A stretch of 64,000 nt of DNA from Bombella mellum (GTDB lineage: Bacteria > Pseudomonadota > Alphaproteobacteria > Acetobacterales > Acetobacteraceae). The notes below the pieces were generated by a model. That model ran no database searches, was not told where the DNA came from, and saw only the letters and a list, made by a program, of their open reading frames with translations. Numbering within the stretch: the first letter of the stretch is position 1; every line of letters begins with the position of its first letter. Below, piece after piece: positions 26,787-36,271 of this stretch. The position numbers were made by a program, and so were the translations under genes. Location: NCBI RefSeq assembly GCF_014048465.1, contig NZ_PDLY01000002.1:1-64000 (forward strand), given 5' to 3'.

Positions 26787-27440
26787 TCATTTCTGATGAA
26801 CGCAAGACCCTTTCTGAGAATTTTTCACAAATTTTTCAAGGAGAAGGGCAGACTTGATCCCGGGTTGCTCTTCGACACCGGATGAGACATCCACGGCAGG
26901 GGCGCAGCTGGTCTGTATGGCACTAGCCACATTGTCAGGTGTCAGTCCGCCGGCCAGAAGCCACGGGGAAGGAGCCTGCCATTTTCCTGTCAGGGTCCAG
27001 TCAAAGGTCCGCCCCAGTCCACCAGGGCGGGTATCTCCCTTGCGGGCTGGGGCTTCAATGACATAACCATCCAGAGCCCCAGAGGTGGGAAGATCCACTT
27101 CCTGTGAGATGCCACGGGCCAGCCAGACTTTCAGTCCTGTCTGGGCCTTCAGGGCAAGAGCCGTGGCTTCATCCGTGTAGAGCTGAAGTATGTCGAGTGG
27201 TACCCTCTCCAGTGTTGCAGCAACCTGCTCATGGTCGGGCCGGACAAACAGGCCGACCCGGAGCGGTCCTCCATTCGTAGGGGATGGAATGGAGGCATGG
27301 AGTGCTGCAGCTTGCGTGGTGTCAACAAAGCGGGGAGAAGCGGGATGAAAGACCAGCCCGACCCAGCGGACGCCCAGTGCAGCACATGTCTGCATGTCTT
27401 CCGTACGGGTCAGGCCGCATATCTTGACTGAAACCGTCAC
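26787..27440 (-). CDS. trpF: Phosphoribosylanthranilate isomerase
   Basis: 217 residues, TIM barrel. VKICGLTR at residues 5-12 holds the catalytic Cys, and WLLAGGLTPDNV plus VDVSSGVE near the end bind the phosphate. Third step of tryptophan synthesis. Overlaps pyrF by 4 bp, so translation is coupled. In many relatives trpB and trpA follow; here a tRNA and nitroreductase do. Confidence 0.95.
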   Translation of the reverse strand: MTVSVKICGLTRTEDMQTCAALGVRWVGLVFHPASPRFVDTTQAAALHASIPSPTNGGPLRVGLFVRPDHEQVAATLERVPLDILQLYTDEATALALKAQTGLKVWLARGISQEVDLPTSGALDGYVIEAPARKGDTRPGGLGRTFDWTLTGKWQAPSPWLLAGGLTPDNVASAIQTSCAPAVDVSSGVEEQPGIKSALLLEKFVKNSQKGSCVHQK

Positions 27441-28156
27441 GCTGTAACGGCCCGCAGTTCGTCCTGAATGGCCTGTGCGGCAGCGGCGGGGTTCTCGGCA
27501 CGGGTGATGGGCCGGCCCACCACGATCCAGTCGGCCCCAGCCTGCGCTGCCTGGGAGGGGGTCATGATGCGTTTCTGGTCATCCGTGCTGCTGCCAGCAG
27601 GACGGATGCCAGGAACGATCAGCTCCGGCCCGTCGCCCAGAGCCTCACGCAGGGCGACAAGCTCATGTGCGGAGCAGACCAGACCATCCGCACCAGCACG
27701 GATGGCCATGCGTCCCAGACGCACCACTTCTTCCAGAGGCGTGGCGTTGATGCCAACCTCAGCAAGGCACTTTTCACTCATGCTGGTCAGCACGGTGACG
27801 GCCAGAAGACGAGGACGTTTTGCCTGCTCCCTGAAGGATTCCTCCAGCACGGCCCGGGAACGGCTGATCATTTCAGGCCCTCCGAGGGCATGAATGGTCA
27901 TCAGGGCCGGGTGGATGGGGGTGAGAGCCTTCAGGCCGGAAGCGACCGTATTGGGAATGTCATGCAGCTTCAGGTCCAGGAAAAGCTCCTGCCGCGCAGA
28001 GAGCTTTTTTACGGCATCGAGACCGCAGGCATAGGTGAACTCGAGACCCAGCTTGATGGCATCCACCCGGCCTTCCAGTTCGGAGGCCCAGTGCGAGGCC
28101 TGATCGTAGGATGGTGTGTCCAGCGCAGCGATGAGGCGGGTACGGTGAAGAGACAT
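27437..28156 (-). CDS. pyrF: Orotidine 5'-phosphate decarboxylase
   Basis: 239 residues. LIAALDTPSYDQA at the start and FLDLKLHDIPNTV with the Asp-x-Lys-x2-Asp catalytic set identify PyrF; VPGIRPAGSSTDDQKRIMTP is the phosphate loop. Makes UMP. Coupled to trpF and 9 bp from lapA. Confidence 0.96.
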   Translation of the reverse strand: MSLHRTRLIAALDTPSYDQASHWASELEGRVDAIKLGLEFTYACGLDAVKKLSARQELFLDLKLHDIPNTVASGLKALTPIHPALMTIHALGGPEMISRSRAVLEESFREQAKRPRLLAVTVLTSMSEKCLAEVGINATPLEEVVRLGRMAIRAGADGLVCSAHELVALREALGDGPELIVPGIRPAGSSTDDQKRIMTPSQAAQAGADWIVVGRPITRAENPAAAAQAIQDELRAVTA

Positions 28157-28165
28157 CGGGATGTC

Positions 28166-28498
28166 TTACTTCTGGGGAGCAGCCGGAGCTGCTTCCGGTG
28201 TGAGGGGCGTGTTGTCGGCCTTGAGCTGGTCCAGACGCTGGTGCAAGTCGATCAGCTGCTTCTGGGATGCACGAAGTTGTGATTCTGCCTTGCGTGCACG
28301 CCTCCGCTGGCGGAGCTCACCCGTCAGGCCGAGCAGCAGCCCCAGTATGAGGGAAGGTACGGAAAGAAGGGCGATGAACTTGCCCATCTTGATGGAGAAG
28401 CCAAATGAAGCCAGCCAGATGGTCGTGTCATCCAGGTTGCTCATGGCAAAAATGGCGGCAAAAGCCAGAAAAAGGACAATAATCAGAAGTCGTATCAT
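28166..28498 (-). CDS. lapA: LapA-domain membrane protein
   Basis: 110 residues from ATG 28498. Two hydrophobic helices (~2-22 and ~38-58) are followed by a basic segment and a short coiled coil (residues ~62-95) ending in a Pro/Ala tail. This matches LapA/DUF1049, inner-membrane proteins linked to LPS assembly control. Its place before pyrF-trpF is a common order in Rhodospirillales. Confidence 0.8.
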   Translation of the reverse strand: MIRLLIIVLFLAFAAIFAMSNLDDTTIWLASFGFSIKMGKFIALLSVPSLILGLLLGLTGELRQRRRARKAESQLRASQKQLIDLHQRLDQLKADNTPLTPEAAPAAPQK

Positions 28499-28732
28499 GG
28501 GGCTATACCTATCCTGCCTCGTAGCAGGGGACAAGATGGACGAAGAGACACGGGGCTGCCGCCCGGTGCCGGTGGATTTTAGAAGAACTGCTCTGCCCTG
28601 TCATCTCGAGGTTCCCTGCTTTAATGTGAAGCAGATGAATATAGTGCAGCGGTGCGTTCCCTAAGAGGGCTGATCTCTGATATTAAATGTTTATATGTCT
28701 TCCTGATGGTTGAAGGGGCTGGTGGAAACGGT

Positions 28733-31700
28733 ATGGGCACGGACGGGACTTTTTTCGGGGCGATTGCCAATGACCGGGCGAAGACTCCTCTCTGGTATGG
28801 GTTTGACGCTGCTTGGTACCGTCGCCGCTATGCCCGGCAGCTGGAGGAGGCAGGAGCAGTGCCGGATGATGCCAGCCTGACTGCCGGCTGGCAGGCTGAT
28901 GAGGGAAGCGACGGCACATCGCCCAACCGGTATTTTGATGAAGAATGGTATCTGAAGAGTTATCCTGACGTTCGGCGGAGCGTGCAGGACAAGGGCATCT
29001 TCCGGAGCGGCTTTCAGCATTATGTGGATGTGGGCTGTCAGAGCTGTGCAGGGCACTGGCTTTTTTCTGCCGAGCATTATCTCAGGGAGAATGCCGATTA
29101 TGGTCTGAGAGCCATACGGAATGCAGGTTATGTCAATGCCTACGATCATTTCCTGTGTGTCGGGGATCATGACTTCAGGTCTCCGCATGTGTTTTTTGAT
29201 GCGGAGCTGTTCACCCTTGAGTGTCTGGGGCGGGACATACCGTTCGATCCGTCTCGGGGAGCCTTTTCTCAGTACCTGTCTCTTGAAAACCCTGCCATGG
29301 GGACGGTCAGGACGTCATGGTATTTTGATCCTGCTTGGTATCTTGAGAAGTATCCTGAAGTGGCGGAACTTCTGGAAACGGGCCAGTTCATCGGTCCCCT
29401 GCATCATTATCTGGCCTGTGAGGAGCCGACCCGTTACAGTCCCAGTCCTTACTTTGATGAAGATTATTACCTGACGCAGTATCCGGATGTGGCAGATGCG
29501 GTTGCCAAGGGGCTGTTCCGCAACGGGTACATCCATTTTGTCCGGGCGGGTATCGGGGAACAGCGCAATCCGTCCGCTGCTCTGGACATGAAGGCCTTCA
29601 TCTCCACGCTGGATCTGCCTGACGTGCTGAATCAGGCTCATGTGGATAATCCGTTCCTGCTCTGGGTTCTCCAGCAGGAAGGAAGGGTGGTGGATGAGGC
29701 GTCCGTGTCCTCGGTCACGGCAGCCAATACCCTGGCCCTGAGGAAAGTTGAGGCGGGGCTTCCTTCACTGTTCCGCCAGCCTCTGCGGTTTGCTCCCGTA
29801 TCACGGGCTTCAGTGCAGCTGAGTGTTGTCCTGTTTTCTCGGGGCAATTATCTGCTTGATATTGCGACGCTGACCTCACTACGGGCGCAGGGTCTGTCGG
29901 GTCTGCAGGTCATCGTGTCCAGCACGGGTAACGCTTTGGCACGGCAGCGTCTTGAACAGGCGGTAGAGGGCCTGCGTTATTTTACCTGTGATGAGCTTCT
30001 GTCTCCCGTCCAGCAGTTGCAGAGGATTGTTCCGATGCTGCTGGGAGAGCGTGTCCTTCTGCTCGAGGCGGGAATGCAGCTTCTGCCCATGGCCCTGTCT
30101 TCGGCCATACAGGCCATGATGAAAGACAGGACGGGTGGCACCGGCAGGATCCTGACAAGTACGAACAAGGTTCTGGAAGCCGGGAGTGCTGTCTGGCGGG
30201 ATGGCAGCGTGACGTCCTGCGGGCAGGGAGATGTGGCCCGTTCGCAGTCGCTCAGTTTCCAGCGCAGCGTGGATGCCGTTCAGGGTGGGCTGCTGTTCTG
30301 TCATCGCAAGGGCATGGTGGAAGCTCTGGCTTATCTGGACGGGCATGTGGCAGAACCTTTCTTCACCTGTTTTTCCATGGCGTTGCGGGTGCAGGGTGAG
30401 ACTCTGTCTTACTGGCCTGCAGTACAGGCCAGAATGCTGCATGCCACGGTCGAGACCTATGCGGGCGGACATGGAGCAAAAGAGGCCATGCGACGTCTGT
30501 TCCCCGTGTCTCTTTCGGAGCAGGCCATTGTACCAAGTGGTCATACCGTTGTGGCTGAGGAACGTCCCGGTGTCATGATGGTCTTTTCTCATCTGCCACG
30601 TCTTGAGGAGGGTGGTCCGACCAGGAGGATCATGCAGCAGATCGAGGCGTTCCGCTGGCTGGGATGGCGTGTTCTGGTTGTTGGTCTGGATCGGGGGGGC
30701 GAGGACAGGCTCGTCGTGCCTCATGATTATCCGGCGGATGTTGAATGCCGACGGGACGTCAGGGATTTTCCGGCTTTCCTGCGGGAGAGACAGGCTGGGC
30801 TGAAGATACTCTGGCTGGGTGGAACGGAGATCCTGTCCCGTATTGGTCCGTGTCTGGCATCTGGAGAGTTTACCCTGCGGAAGGCAGCCATCGTTCTGGA
30901 TACGGTCAGTCAGAAGGGCATGGGCCTCAGGGCTGTCGAAGAACATATGCGGCGGCTGGTCGGCGTGGTGGACAGGCCGGAAATCCTGATGAGGGATGCC
31001 CGGAAGGAGCTGGAACACGCATGGCTCTGTCAGGGTATCGTCACGGGAGATGCCAGGGAGACGGACCTTCTGCGCCGTCTGGGGTATGACAATGTCAGGC
31101 ACCTTCCTTATGCCGTGCTGCCCAGGCCGTTCCTTCCGGAGGATGATTTCGAACGTCGCAGGGGTGTTCTGTTCCCTCTGTCCATTCATCAGGCTGGTGA
31201 CGCCGGGCATGATGGTTTCGACTGGCTCTGCCTTTCCGTCATGCCGGACATGAGACGCCATTTTGGTGAAGACATACCTGTCGGTATCGGGGGGTATCAT
31301 CATCCGGTGGTTGATCTTGGCTTCTATGAGCGTCTCGCCACTCTGGATGGTCTGGTCGGGAAGAAGACATGGCCCGTCATGTTCCGGCAGTGCCGTGTTC
31401 TTGCTGAGCCGTCACGGGTTCCATCCCGTCAGGCGACCGAGATTCTTGAGGCCGCCGGAGAGGGGATTCCGGCCGTACTGAGCAGCCCCCAGCTCGAGCG
31501 TCTGGGCTGGAAGGATGGCAGGGAGGCACTGGATGGTGGTTTCAATGATCCCAAGAGGTTCGCCGGGCAGCTGATCCGTCTGTATGAGGACCGGGACCTA
31601 TGGATGACACTGAGGGATAATGCGTATGCGGCCGTGTGTCAGACACATGATGACAGCCATCTCCATGCGGCTTTTGGCGGTTTCATCGAGTCACTGTTTG

Positions 31701-31936
31701 ATGGCGTGGATCGGGTTGAGCGTCCTTTCGTGGAGGAAGACGTTGCCTGCCGCCGTAGGGTTTTTGCTCCAGCCCCTCTGAAAATTGCACTGAAGGCAGT
31801 GTCGGAGCCAGTGACGGATACGGGAGAGTCAGTAGGGGATGAGGCGGAGGAAGAGTTCATGCCATTGCCGACCCATCTTGGCGTGATGCTTCCGCAGGAG
31901 AATCAGGACCAGAAGGATGAGGCCAGACATGACTGA
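28733..31936 (+). CDS. Large YPDV-repeat glycosyltransferase-like protein
   Basis: About 1067 residues from ATG 28733 (GGTGGA upstream; GTG 28652 is 27 codons further). Residues ~20-280 carry at least four repeats built on FDxxWYLxxYPDV then a HYxxxG element, clear at 68-100, 198-230 and 240-275, weaker at 24-60 and 111-160. Residues ~360-560 look like a degenerate GT2 domain (LSVVLFSRGNYLLDIATLTSL). Residues ~615-1020 resemble a GT4 domain (VMMVFSHLPRLEEGGPTRRI; ATEILEAAGEGIPAVLSS). Such repeats occur in large surface-polysaccharide transferases. No signal peptide; presumably cytoplasmic or peripheral. It lies far from the capsule locus but has GC-rich native codon use. Overlaps the next gene by 8 bp. 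Confidence 0.7.
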   Translation: MGTDGTFFGAIANDRAKTPLWYGFDAAWYRRRYARQLEEAGAVPDDASLTAGWQADEGSDGTSPNRYFDEEWYLKSYPDVRRSVQDKGIFRSGFQHYVDVGCQSCAGHWLFSAEHYLRENADYGLRAIRNAGYVNAYDHFLCVGDHDFRSPHVFFDAELFTLECLGRDIPFDPSRGAFSQYLSLENPAMGTVRTSWYFDPAWYLEKYPEVAELLETGQFIGPLHHYLACEEPTRYSPSPYFDEDYYLTQYPDVADAVAKGLFRNGYIHFVRAGIGEQRNPSAALDMKAFISTLDLPDVLNQAHVDNPFLLWVLQQEGRVVDEASVSSVTAANTLALRKVEAGLPSLFRQPLRFAPVSRASVQLSVVLFSRGNYLLDIATLTSLRAQGLSGLQVIVSSTGNALARQRLEQAVEGLRYFTCDELLSPVQQLQRIVPMLLGERVLLLEAGMQLLPMALSSAIQAMMKDRTGGTGRILTSTNKVLEAGSAVWRDGSVTSCGQGDVARSQSLSFQRSVDAVQGGLLFCHRKGMVEALAYLDGHVAEPFFTCFSMALRVQGETLSYWPAVQARMLHATVETYAGGHGAKEAMRRLFPVSLSEQAIVPSGHTVVAEERPGVMMVFSHLPRLEEGGPTRRIMQQIEAFRWLGWRVLVVGLDRGGEDRLVVPHDYPADVECRRDVRDFPAFLRERQAGLKILWLGGTEILSRIGPCLASGEFTLRKAAIVLDTVSQKGMGLRAVEEHMRRLVGVVDRPEILMRDARKELEHAWLCQGIVTGDARETDLLRRLGYDNVRHLPYAVLPRPFLPEDDFERRRGVLFPLSIHQAGDAGHDGFDWLCLSVMPDMRRHFGEDIPVGIGGYHHPVVDLGFYERLATLDGLVGKKTWPVMFRQCRVLAEPSRVPSRQATEILEAAGEGIPAVLSSPQLERLGWKDGREALDGGFNDPKRFAGQLIRLYEDRDLWMTLRDNAYAAVCQTHDDSHLHAAFGGFIESLFDGVDRVERPFVEEDVACRRRVFAPAPLKIALKAVSEPVTDTGESVGDEAEEEFMPLPTHLGVMLPQENQDQKDEARHD

Positions 31937-33344
31937 AAAGATGGAAGCGGTTCTTCAGTATGTGGACGGGAATCGGGAGGCGGCCTTGGAGCGTCTCATG
32001 GCACTGCTCCGTATTCCCAGTATTTCCACGCAGAAGAGCCACAGGGATGACTGTCGCAGGGCGGCCGGATGGCTGGTCAGGGAGCTTCAGGAGCTGGGTT
32101 TTTCGGCAGGTCTGAGGGAGGTGTCATGGGCTGAGCCGGGGCACCCCATGGTGGTGGGGCATGATGAGCGGAATGTCGGCAAAGTGAAGTCCGGGCAGAG
32201 GCACGTCCTCTTCTATGGTCATTATGATGTTCAGCCGACAGACCCCGATGCGCTCTGGAAGACTGATCCGTTTGAGCCCTGTATCCGGGAAGATGAGGCA
32301 GGACGGAAGGTCATCGTGGCCCGTGGGGCCAGCGATGATAAAGGACAGGTGATGACCTTCATTGAGGCCTGCCGTGCCTGGAAGGCGGTCCATGGGGATC
32401 TCCCAGTTGCCGTTAGTTTTCTCCTGGAGGGTGAGGAGGAATCCGGTGGTGAGAATCTTCTGCCGTTCCTCAAGGCGAACAGGGACGAAATGCGGGCTGA
32501 TGTTGCCCTGATCTGTGATACGGCGATGCCAGACCGGAAGACACCGGCCATCACGACGTCCCTGCGTGGGACGGTGGCTGAGGAAGTGGAGCTTGTGGCG
32601 GCCAGTCAGGACCTGCATTCTGGCATGTACGGCAATGCGGCCGCCAATCCGGCCTTTCTGCTCTGCCAGCTCATAAGCAGCCTGAGAGATGAGAAAGGAC
32701 GCATCACGCTGCCGGGATTTTATAATGGTGTGAGTCTGCCAGATGAGCAGACACGGCAGCAGTGGCGGGAGCTGTACCCCGATGATTCGGCCCTTCTGGG
32801 AGAGGTTGGTCTGTCCCGTGCCGCTGGGGAGCAGGGGTTCAGTGCCATCGAGCAGACATGGTGCCGGCCGAGTTTTGAGGTCAACGGTTTCAAGGGGGGC
32901 TATCAGGATGACGGTTTCAAGACGGTCATTCCGTCACGGGCTTCGGCCAAACTGTCCTTCCGGCTGGTACCGGGGCAGGACCCGGTGAAGATTCGGGAGA
33001 CTTTTCGTGCTCATGTTCGCAGAGCACTGCCGGAAGATGTTGATGTGACGTTTACGTCTCATGGGGCGTCGGCTGGTTTCTCTGTCAGTCGAGATAGTGA
33101 ATGCCTGCCAGCCGCACTGTCTGCGCTGAGTGAGGAGTGGGGGCGGCAGGCCGTGATGACAGGGTGCGGTGGCTCCATTCCGGTTGCTGAGGAAGTGCGT
33201 GAGGCTCTGGGAATGGACGCTCTCATGATCGGGTTTGCCCAGGCTGATGACCGGATACATTCTCCCAATGAGCAGTATGGCCTTGATTCGTTTCATCATG
33301 GAATACGTTCCTGGGTGCGCATACTGGCTGCTCTGGCCCGGTAG
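31929..33344 (+). CDS. M20 family dipeptidase
   Basis: 471 residues from ATG 31929, overlapping the stop of the preceding gene. Zinc-site elements of M20 enzymes: [12 protein letters not shown] (~85), GASDDKGQ (~125) with the bridging Asp, [15 protein letters not shown] with the catalytic Glu-Glu pair (~165), and [12 protein letters not shown] near the end. A dimerisation lid lies between. Hydrolyses dipeptides or N-acyl amino acids in the cytoplasm. Confidence 0.92.
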   Translation: MTEKMEAVLQYVDGNREAALERLMALLRIPSISTQKSHRDDCRRAAGWLVRELQELGFSAGLREVSWAEPGHPMVVGHDERNVGKVKSGQRHVLFYGHYDVQPTDPDALWKTDPFEPCIREDEAGRKVIVARGASDDKGQVMTFIEACRAWKAVHGDLPVAVSFLLEGEEESGGENLLPFLKANRDEMRADVALICDTAMPDRKTPAITTSLRGTVAEEVELVAASQDLHSGMYGNAAANPAFLLCQLISSLRDEKGRITLPGFYNGVSLPDEQTRQQWRELYPDDSALLGEVGLSRAAGEQGFSAIEQTWCRPSFEVNGFKGGYQDDGFKTVIPSRASAKLSFRLVPGQDPVKIRETFRAHVRRALPEDVDVTFTSHGASAGFSVSRDSECLPAALSALSEEWGRQAVMTGCGGSIPVAEEVREALGMDALMIGFAQADDRIHSPNEQYGLDSFHHGIRSWVRILAALAR

Positions 33345-33349
33345 GAATC

Positions 33350-34369
33350 ATGCAGGATCGTGACATGAGCTTGCCTGTCGCTCTGACCATGGGCGATCCC
33401 GCTGGCATCGGACCTGAGCTGACGTGGAGGGTCTGGAAGCATCTCAGGGAGAGTGGTCGTGCTTTTTTCTGGATAGGTGATCCTGCTCTTCTGGGGCCAG
33501 ATGTTCCGTATCGGGTGATACGGCATCCGTCGGAAGCGGCAGCCTGTTTTGCGGAATCCCTGCCCGTGCAGGTGCAGTCCTGTCCGGAGGCCGTGTACCC
33601 CGGTCGGCCATCGCTGCATAATGCGTCAGCCGTGGTCGGCAGCATAGAAAAGGCCGTGCGGCATGTTCTGGCCGGGGATGCTGGAGCGGTCGTGACGAAC
33701 CCCATCGCCAAGCATGTTCTGGCGGAGGCCGGTTTTCCGTATCCGGGCCATACGGAGTTTCTGGCCGCCCTGTGTGGTACGGTGGGGCAGGAAGTCATGA
33801 TGTTGGCCTGCCCGGAACTCAGGGTGACGCTGACAAGCATCCATGTGTCCCTGCGTCAGGCTGTGGAAAGCCTGTCGATCGAGCGTATTCTGGCGGTAAG
33901 CCGTCTGACGGCGGCTGCCCTGCGGCGTGATTTTGGCATCAGCCAGCCCAGACTGGTGGTCGCCGGTCTCAATCCTCATGCAGGCGAGAATGGCATTATG
34001 GGGGACGAGGAAATACGGGTCATCCGTCCTGCTGTCGAGATCCTGCAAAGGGAGGGGCTGGAAGTCATTGGCCCCATGCCGCCGGATACCATGTTCAGTG
34101 CGGCGGCCCGACCCCGCTATGATGCGGCAGTATGTCTGTATCATGATCAGGGTCTGATCCCCGTGAAGACGCTGGACATGGCGGGAGGCGTCAATATTAC
34201 GCTTGGTCTGCCCATCATTCGCACGTCACCTGACCACGGTACGGCGTTCGATATTGCGGTTGGGCCGGGCGAGCAGGGAAAGGCTGATATTTCAAGTCTT
34301 TTATCTGCGCTGGGCATGGCTCATGATATGGCCTGTCGGCGTGCCGCTCATGATGCGCAGACTGCGTGA
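33350..34369 (+). CDS. pdxA: 4-hydroxythreonine-4-phosphate dehydrogenase
   Basis: 339 residues. [14 protein letters not shown] near the start, [40 protein letters not shown] and [14 protein letters not shown] supply the metal and phosphate ligands of PdxA. Acts in DXP-dependent pyridoxal-phosphate synthesis. ATG 33365 is an alternative start. Followed closely by pdxJ, which uses its product. Confidence 0.96.
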   Translation: MQDRDMSLPVALTMGDPAGIGPELTWRVWKHLRESGRAFFWIGDPALLGPDVPYRVIRHPSEAAACFAESLPVQVQSCPEAVYPGRPSLHNASAVVGSIEKAVRHVLAGDAGAVVTNPIAKHVLAEAGFPYPGHTEFLAALCGTVGQEVMMLACPELRVTLTSIHVSLRQAVESLSIERILAVSRLTAAALRRDFGISQPRLVVAGLNPHAGENGIMGDEEIRVIRPAVEILQREGLEVIGPMPPDTMFSAAARPRYDAAVCLYHDQGLIPVKTLDMAGGVNITLGLPIIRTSPDHGTAFDIAVGPGEQGKADISSLLSALGMAHDMACRRAAHDAQTA

Positions 34370-34388
34370 AGAGGGAAAGGAACGGTCC

Positions 34389-35084
34389 ATGATCCGTCTT
34401 GGTATCAATGTTGACCATGTTGCGACGTTACGGAATGCGCGAGGAGAGCGTTACCCTGATCCCGTCAGGGCGGCCGAGCTTGCGCTGGCTCACGGGGCGG
34501 ACGGAATCACGGCGCACCTGCGTGAAGATCGACGTCACATCCGGGATGATGATATCAGGCGGCTTCGCACCCTGTCGGCTCCTCTCAATTTCGAAATGGC
34601 CGTAACGGATGAAATGGTGGGTATGGCCTGTGAACTCAGGCCTCATGCCTGCTGTCTCGTGCCTGAGCGACGGGAGGAACTGACAACCGAAGGCGGTCTG
34701 GATGTGGTGGGGCTGAAGGATAGCCTCAGGGCACCGGTGGTCCGTCTGCTTGAGGCAGGCATCCGGGTTTCACTCTTCATTGACCCTGAGCCGGAAGCGA
34801 TCCGTGCGGCGGCGTCTCTGGGAGTGCCGGTCATTGAACTGCACACGGGGGCTTATGCCTTGGGCAGACAGGGGGAGCTGGAACGGCTTCAGGAAGCGGC
34901 GCACGTTGCGGCGGAGTGTGGGCTGGAGCTGCATGCAGGGCATGGCCTTACCTATGAGAACGTACCACCCATTACCGCATTGCCCGGTCTGAAGGAACTG
35001 AACATAGGGCATTTCCTGATTGGCGAAGCCGTTTTTGTCGGGCTTGGAGCTTCAGTCCGGAGGATGAAAGACCTTCTGGTCTGA
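34389..35084 (+). CDS. pdxJ: Pyridoxine 5'-phosphate synthase
   Basis: 231 residues from ATG 34389 with AAAGGAACGG upstream; longer in-frame options overlap pdxA. Begins [23 protein letters not shown], and has [11 protein letters not shown] and [12 protein letters not shown], the PdxJ signature. Condenses the PdxA product with DXP to make PNP. Second gene of the pdxA-pdxJ operon. Confidence 0.97.
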   Translation: MIRLGINVDHVATLRNARGERYPDPVRAAELALAHGADGITAHLREDRRHIRDDDIRRLRTLSAPLNFEMAVTDEMVGMACELRPHACCLVPERREELTTEGGLDVVGLKDSLRAPVVRLLEAGIRVSLFIDPEPEAIRAAASLGVPVIELHTGAYALGRQGELERLQEAAHVAAECGLELHAGHGLTYENVPPITALPGLKELNIGHFLIGEAVFVGLGASVRRMKDLLV

Positions 35085-35110
35085 TCGGTCAGGAAAGCGG
35101 ATGGGAAGAA

Positions 35111-35140
35111 GGCCGTCCCGTAGGGGACGGCCTGTCTTTC
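35111..35140. terminator. Terminator between pdxJ and the converging lipoprotein gene
   Basis: GGCCGTCCC (35111-35119), loop GTAG, GGGACGGCC (35124-35132), then TGTCTTTC on the plus strand. Confidence 0.75.
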
Positions 35141-35846
35141 AGTGATATGTGCTTATGATCGGGAGGCCGTTGTCGCCCTGATAGAGATTGATCAGCCCAT
35201 TGTTGCGGCGGACCTTGGGGATGGAGCCATCCTTGGGAGCGGGCTGGATGAGTGGTTCCCCCCGCTTGTGATCGTAGTTGGGAACGAACTTGCCAGACTT
35301 GTCGGAGTAGGTCGCATCCGTCCGTTGCTCTTCCGTTGGCATGGAGTGGAAGGCGGAGATAGGCCCCATCGGCCAGATGCCCGGAGCATCCCGCATTGTT
35401 CCTTCAGGCTGCCGTGCACAGCCACGGGTGATCATGGAGCAGATGCCATCCTCACCGATATATTCATCATCATCTCCAGCGTAATGGACCTCGGAGATGC
35501 GGTCATGGTCAATCCGTACGAGCATGCGGCAGGCTGACCCGGGTTTGCCAAAGAGCTGCTGATATCCGTTGATGATATCGGGGATATTGATGGGGAAAAG
35601 GGATGTACCCTGTGTGCTGCTGATCGTGGCGACCGAGCGGCTGATGTCATATTCCCATATGGCTACGTCGCTGCTCAGTGTCTTGGTCGAGTTGGGGGCT
35701 CCTGCACAGGCCTGCAGGTCATAGGTCGTCATGCCCACCATTTCATACTGTGCCCGGTGCGCCTCCAGGGCATCCCAGTATCCGCAGGCGGACAGGCCTA
35801 CGGGTAGCAGGCAGGTAAGCCGGTACAGGATTTTCCGAAACGTCAT
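35139..35846 (-). CDS. Predicted lipoprotein of unknown function
   Basis: 235 residues from ATG 35846 with GGAGAG upstream. The signal peptide ends in GLSAC, a lipobox (Cys ~20). Shortly after, MVGMTTYDLQACAGAPNSTKTL resembles the SmpA/OmlA-type start found in small alphaproteobacterial lipoproteins. A beta-rich middle and a Pro/Lys-rich tail follow. Probably anchored in the outer membrane. No named function. Confidence 0.7.
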   Translation of the reverse strand: MTFRKILYRLTCLLPVGLSACGYWDALEAHRAQYEMVGMTTYDLQACAGAPNSTKTLSSDVAIWEYDISRSVATISSTQGTSLFPINIPDIINGYQQLFGKPGSACRMLVRIDHDRISEVHYAGDDDEYIGEDGICSMITRGCARQPEGTMRDAPGIWPMGPISAFHSMPTEEQRTDATYSDKSGKFVPNYDHKRGEPLIQPAPKDGSIPKVRRNNGLINLYQGDNGLPIISTYH

Positions 35847-35985
35847 TCTCTCTCCATTAGAGGGTAGAAAGGAGGCTGTGCCGGGATGCTCTACCATGTT
35901 TTTCTTTCTATCAGAAAGATGGGTTTTAGTCTCAAGGCCAATGAGTTAGAGAGGAGAAAGATTTTCCCTTTTAGGAGTTTGCTCT

Positions 35986-36210
35986 ATGGCCGATATTTCA
36001 GCTGCTGAAGTTCACCGTTTGCAGAAGGCATTGCGGCGTCTTCTCGGTTCTCCTGAGCTGACGGTGGAAGTTCCGCCCCGCAAGGGAATGAGCGTGGAAA
36101 TTGCAGTGGCTGGTGAGGTTGTCGGGACCGTGTACAGGGATGAGGATGAGGGCGAAGTCTCTTACGCCGTCAACATGACCGTGCTGGAGGAAGACCTGCC
36201 TCCGGCCTGA
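35986..36210 (+). CDS. DUF3126 family protein
   Basis: 74 residues with AGGAG upstream. The pattern EVHRLQKALRRLLGSPELTV then acidic GTVYRDEDEGEVSYAVNMTVLEEDL fits DUF3126, small conserved alphaproteobacterial proteins of unknown role. Stand-alone gene. Confidence 0.8.
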   Translation: MADISAAEVHRLQKALRRLLGSPELTVEVPPRKGMSVEIAVAGEVVGTVYRDEDEGEVSYAVNMTVLEEDLPPA

Positions 36211-36271
36211 GAGGAGCCGAACGGGCAGCGTCTTTATCTTTTGATGGGAAAACACGCTGTCCGTCTGTATC

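Noticed and set aside
29879-31303. Minus-strand frame of 474 residues
   Set aside because: Antisense to the large YPDV-repeat gene; His/Pro/Arg/Thr-rich composition typical of a shadow frame in GC-rich DNA.
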